A DNA stretch of 44,370 bases, taken from Syntrophus sp. (in: bacteria). GTDB taxonomy: Bacteria > Desulfobacterota > Syntrophorhabdia > Syntrophorhabdales > Syntrophorhabdaceae. A program made the translations under genes and the position numbers. Of this stretch, positions 41,266 through 44,370 are shown in pieces. Location: assembly GCA_013824835.1 (NCBI GenBank), contig PNOM01000016.1:1-44370 (forward strand), read 5' to 3'. How positions within the stretch are numbered: the stretch's first letter is position 1; every line of letters begins with the position of its first letter. The notes under the pieces are model-generated. The model made no database searches, was not told the origin of the DNA, and worked only from the letters and a program-made list of their open reading frames with translations.

Positions 41266-42516
41266 ATGTATGAGCACGTATGCAGAGCGCTCCTGAAAAA
41301 AGGGGTACGGTTAATTTATACCACAAACAGGGCAGTGGGGAAGACACTCGAACGTCTTCAGGGGGAGTTCCCCTTTATGCACCACGAGGTTTCTCTGAAC
41401 GAAAAGATTGCCTTTGAGCTTGCCCTCACGGGGAGCTATGCGTCAAAGAAGACGGCGTGTATCTTCTCAACGGAAGGCCTGTACGATGCCCTGGACCCTG
41501 TTATGAGTTCTGCCTATACGGGGGTTATAGGCGGTTTTCTTATTGTCTGCATACAGGAGACAATGGAAGAGATTACTCCTATCGGGCCCTTTTCCAAGCT
41601 GCCTGTTATTACAGCGGAAGGAGAAGATGCCCTCGCTGGATCAATAGAATTCGGATATGCCATATCGGAAAAATACGAAATTCCTGTTCTTATTCAGGCA
41701 ATGCCCGACGAAACGGTTCAACGTTCAACGTTCAACATTGAGTCTGAGCCACTCAGCGCTCAATCCTTAAACTCAACATTCAACGCTCAACACTCAAAAT
41801 TTACCAAAGATCCAGGCAGATGGGCAGCAACACCTAAGTTTCGATACGAGTTGCACAAGCAGTTGAATGAGAAGATTGAGCGTATCAGGGAGGAGTTTGA
41901 GACATATGACGGTAACGTTATAACAAAGAAAGGCAGGACGGGAATCATCACCTACAGGCATTCCTCATCGGAATTCTTTGATGACGACGTGAGTATACTT
42001 TATCTCGCCACGGTTTTTCCAGTACCCGTGAAACTGGTAGATGCTTTTCTGGCTGATGTTGACGAGGTCTTTATGGCCGAGGGGCCCTATCCGGCAATCC
42101 GGATGCAGATAGGGGACAGAGCAAAAATCATATCTGAGCCGTCTCTGGGTATAAGAAAAAGGTCAAAACCGGAAGAGACCATGTATGGTTTCACCGTGAT
42201 CCGCGAAACACTGGGGCCGGCCTCTTCGATCAATATGGCCCACGGGATAAAAAAGGTTGAACCTGACAGGATGATCCTTGCAACCACCTTTGAGGATTAT
42301 TTCTTCCATTCAGGTATGCCTGCAGTGGTAAATACCGTCTACAATAATTCTGTCTTTCTGCTCCTTGTAATGGGTTGCAGGAGGGAGGAAGAGGTACAGC
42401 GAATCATGGAAGGGTATGGATGCCGGAATTTTTATCATATAAACGAACCGTCCGGGATAGAGCGTTTTAAGGAAATCACCGAATTTACAGTTCTTTTTTA
42501 TAAGGGGATCATATGA
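41266..42516 (+). CDS. IorA-like protein with degenerate thiamine site, no ferredoxin domain
   Basis: A 416-residue relative of indolepyruvate ferredoxin oxidoreductase alpha chain (usually about 600 residues). The N-terminal pyrimidine-binding-like domain is clear (HHEVSLNEKIAFELALTGSYASKKTACIFSTEGLYDALDPVMSSAY). The C-terminal thiamine domain is shortened: SINMAHGIKK and FFHSGMPAVVNTVYNNS align with IorA, but the metal-binding GDS...N is replaced by FED...MGC and the usual CPGCPH motif is missing. The terminal 2x(4Fe-4S) ferredoxin domain is absent. Residues about 150-178 are encoded by an in-frame low-complexity repeat. It may be inactive, a regulator, or an enzyme of altered chemistry. 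Confidence 0.75.
   Translation: MYEHVCRALLKKGVRLIYTTNRAVGKTLERLQGEFPFMHHEVSLNEKIAFELALTGSYASKKTACIFSTEGLYDALDPVMSSAYTGVIGGFLIVCIQETMEEITPIGPFSKLPVITAEGEDALAGSIEFGYAISEKYEIPVLIQAMPDETVQRSTFNIESEPLSAQSLNSTFNAQHSKFTKDPGRWAATPKFRYELHKQLNEKIERIREEFETYDGNVITKKGRTGIITYRHSSSEFFDDDVSILYLATVFPVPVKLVDAFLADVDEVFMAEGPYPAIRMQIGDRAKIISEPSLGIRKRSKPEETMYGFTVIRETLGPASSINMAHGIKKVEPDRMILATTFEDYFFHSGMPAVVNTVYNNSVFLLLVMGCRREEEVQRIMEGYGCRNFYHINEPSGIERFKEITEFTVLFYKGII
41714..41800. repeat. In-frame heptamer-like repeat inside the IorA-like gene
   Basis: Units of the form GTTCAAC, ACTCAAC, GCTCAAC and relatives recur about every 7 bases over 87 bp, without breaking the frame. It encodes a Ser/Thr/Asn/Gln-rich stretch (STFNIES..., NSTFNAQHS) unlike the rest of the protein, and likely forms a flexible linker. 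Confidence 0.75.
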
Positions 42517-42597
42517 GAAAGGTTGTTTATGAGGTAGCGAGCTTTGCGATTGCGAGAGGGCGACGTGAGCCCCGGAAAATGCATTGGGGTGATATTT

Positions 42598-43158
42598 ATG
42601 AAACTTGAGATTGTCTGTTCAGGCATAGGGGGAAGAGGTGTGCTCCTTGCATCTACAATCGTCATAGAGACTGCGGTGAAGGCAGGGTATCGCGCGGTTG
42701 CATCCGATGAGTACGGTATGAGCCAGAGGGGCGGTTCAGTAGTCTCTCTCGTGAAGATAGGCGATTTTAAAAGTCCACTCATCGGCAGCGAAAACGCCGG
42801 TCTCCTTCTTGCCTTTGAGGAGAGCGAGTTCTATAGAACCCTCCAGTTTCTGAAAAAGGGAGGAATCGCTGTGGTGAATACGGATAAAGCGGTATTGCCG
42901 GAAGCGATTGACCATCTATTAAAAGAAAGGAATGTAGTATACCATTGTATCGACGCCGACAGTATAGCAAAGGAAAAGGGGATGGTCCAGGCCTCAAATA
43001 TGGCGGTCCTTGGATATTTTGCCAGCCTTGCAATTGCCCCATATACCCCGCAGGGGCTTGAGCATATCATCATGGAAAAAGTTCCAAAAAAGGTGGTGGA
43101 GAAAAATCTTGAGATATTCAGGGAAGGGCTCAACCACGCCCGCTCACTTCATCCATAA
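42598..43158 (+). CDS. Indolepyruvate oxidoreductase beta-like subunit (IorB/POR gamma domain)
   Basis: A 186-residue protein of the pyruvate/ketoisovalerate oxidoreductase gamma family, the beta subunit in IOR. CSGIGGRGVLLASTIVIETAVKAGYRAVASDEYGMSQRGGSVVSLVKIG is the conserved core, intact. I chose ATG 42598 behind GGGGTGA; a longer frame from 42544 adds 18 residues with no family match. Normal length and sequence, in contrast to the IorA-like partner. It follows that gene by 81 bases and ends the operon. Confidence 0.85.
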   Translation: MKLEIVCSGIGGRGVLLASTIVIETAVKAGYRAVASDEYGMSQRGGSVVSLVKIGDFKSPLIGSENAGLLLAFEESEFYRTLQFLKKGGIAVVNTDKAVLPEAIDHLLKERNVVYHCIDADSIAKEKGMVQASNMAVLGYFASLAIAPYTPQGLEHIIMEKVPKKVVEKNLEIFREGLNHARSLHP

Positions 43159-43256
43159 GGTGTAGCAGTATTCACATTGTTTTATGAGAAAGTTTATTGC
43201 ACATAATGGTAGACGGAATTATTCAAAAAAACAATTTTATCCTATTAATAATTATC

Positions 43257-43269
43257 GTATACTGTATAC
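43257..43269. promoter_or_regulatory. Possible operator upstream of the GntR gene
   Basis: GTATAC-T-GTATAC is a 13-bp near palindrome/direct repeat in a 250-bp AT-rich intergenic region. A related TACAATATAC follows at about 43279. GntR-family regulators often bind short dyads near their own genes. The region 43159-43410 otherwise shows no gene. Confidence 0.35.
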
Positions 43270-43410
43270 TATATAGGTACAATATACTTACTCCATCACC
43301 TTTGTGAGCCATGTTTCAGACCCTTTTCCCTTGTGATGGAAAATAGAATTGAGACCAATGCACCATGAGTTTTATTATGGACTGAAAAAGCGCTGAAAGA
43401 GGAGGGGAAG

Positions 43411-44151
43411 ATGGAAAAAAGTATAAGGAAATTTACGCCGAGGGACAAGAAGAAAGAAGAAGAAAAAGAAGATATATTTAAAGACATCAAGCCTGCTGGA
43501 AAGTACAGAACGATTGGTGAAATGGTATACAATACATTAAAGAATGCCATTGTAAACGGAGATTTAAAACCTGATCAGAGGCTTATCGAACAGACGGTTT
43601 CCAATGCAATGAAAACAAGCAGAATACCGGTAAGAGAAGCAATAAAAAAACTCGAGCAGGGCGGATTTTTAGAGAAGTTGCCTGTAAGGGGTTTTATAGT
43701 AAAGCGGGTGTCAAAAGATGAGGTGGATGAGATCTTTGGAATCAGGGCAGCCCTTGAAAGCTATGCAGCATATATGGCAACGACACATATAAATGATGAA
43801 TTTATCAGGATTCTCAAGGACAATATTAAGGCTTCATATCAGGCCCTCGATGATGAGGATATAGAAAAACTGACTGAATTGAATGCTCAATTTCACGAGA
43901 TGTTATATAATGCTGCAAAGAGTCAAAAGCTTTATAGATTGATTAATACCTTCAGGGATTACATTGCGAGATACAGAAGGCCGTTGTTCAGCACAAAAAG
44001 CGGTGGGGTTGCCTCTTTGAGTGACCACGAGAAAATGGTGGAAGCCATGGAGAAGGGGGATAAAGAGAAGGTTGAGAAGATTGTCAAGAGACATATTCTG
44101 AGAGGAAAAGCCTACATAATTAAGGAAATGGAATCGGCTAAGCTCTCATAA
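43411..44151 (+). CDS. GntR-family transcription regulator (FCD/FadR-like)
   Basis: A 246-residue regulator. A highly charged N-terminal extension (about 1-30) precedes the GntR winged helix (about 38-100: IGEMVYNTLKNAIVNGDLKPDQRLIEQTVSNAMKTSRIPVREAIKKLEQGGFLEKLPVRGFIVKRV). The all-helical FCD ligand-binding domain follows (about 108-235, FGIRAALESYAA, LNAQFHEMLYNAA, SDHEKMVEAMEKGD, HILRGKAY); its metal-binding Asp/His residues are partly kept. Such proteins sense carboxylic acids. Target genes are unknown; the operon upstream or genes beyond the window are candidates. AGAGGAGGGG precedes the ATG. Confidence 0.9.
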   Translation: MEKSIRKFTPRDKKKEEEKEDIFKDIKPAGKYRTIGEMVYNTLKNAIVNGDLKPDQRLIEQTVSNAMKTSRIPVREAIKKLEQGGFLEKLPVRGFIVKRVSKDEVDEIFGIRAALESYAAYMATTHINDEFIRILKDNIKASYQALDDEDIEKLTELNAQFHEMLYNAAKSQKLYRLINTFRDYIARYRRPLFSTKSGGVASLSDHEKMVEAMEKGDKEKVEKIVKRHILRGKAYIIKEMESAKLS

Positions 44152-44370
44152 CTTTCTAAGCCTACAAACTGTTGTTACTATGCATAGATTGAAATCAGTG
44201 TCCCCTTATCTGAATGTCTGGAATTGTTCTTTGTGACTGAGTTATAGCAGGCCATGGTGTAGGAAAAGGGAGGCTTAGGATCGTCTTCAACGATATAGCA
44301 AGGTGATTGGCATTATAATCTCCCCATGAGTACCTGAACGATATGTCTGTCCGGTTCAGGGAAATCGTAT
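44152..44370. other. Intergenic DNA at window end
   Basis: No open frame, terminator hairpin or RNA gene is recognised in these 219 bases after the GntR gene. Confidence 0.5.

Overview
The window reads as chromosomal DNA of a strictly anaerobic, aromatic-degrading bacterium, most like a syntrophic deltaproteobacterium of the Syntrophorhabdus kind. This is inferred from a complete four-subunit ATP-dependent (bzd-type) benzoyl-CoA reductase, a benzoate-CoA ligase, a rubrerythrin, indolepyruvate oxidoreductase-like genes and TrpB2. The taxon is an inference; no marker gene is present to fix it.

Layout. 1-3.6 kb: rubrerythrin behind a near-consensus promoter, then (minus strand) a CHASE2 adenylate cyclase with a small exported FecR-like partner. 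3.9-13.3 kb (minus): AddB-like nuclease and AddA-like helicase-nuclease (4-bp overlap), a FabH-like ketosynthase and RecD2 helicase. 13.4-19.1 kb (plus): benzoate-CoA ligase, a periplasmic Cache protein with a FliA (sigma-28)-like promoter, a methyl-accepting chemotaxis protein, a TIM-barrel isomerase and a DUF3313-like lipoprotein. 19.1-23.6 kb (minus): benzoyl-CoA reductase in the order N-O-activase-activase. 23.9-29.6 kb: two multi-PAS histidine kinases without neighbouring response regulators, a small hypothetical gene and an exported pentapeptide-repeat protein.

29.6-38.2 kb is an 8.5-kb integrated element in the 3' part of a tRNA-Leu(UAA) gene. It is bounded by 69-bp direct repeats and has identical 21-bp candidate integrase arm sites just inside each end. 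It carries a tyrosine integrase, AlpA-like regulator, winged-helix (possible replication) protein, HNH nuclease, small and large terminase subunits, and five or six unknown small genes, but no portal, capsid, protease or tail gene. It looks like a phage satellite that keeps only the HNH-TerS-TerL packaging head.

38.4-44.2 kb is an operon under what looks like classical tryptophan attenuation: a promoter whose -35 box lies inside an 11-bp-arm dyad, a 20-codon leader ORF with four consecutive Trp codons, mutually exclusive hairpins ending in an intrinsic terminator, then TrpB2, an aminotransferase, an IorA-like protein with a degenerate thiamine-diphosphate site and no ferredoxin domain, and IorB. 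I read this as a tryptophan salvage operon (from indole and perhaps indoleacetate or indolepyruvate). A GntR/FCD regulator follows.

The two most notable things are the attenuated TrpB2/IOR-like operon and the packaging-only satellite-like element.
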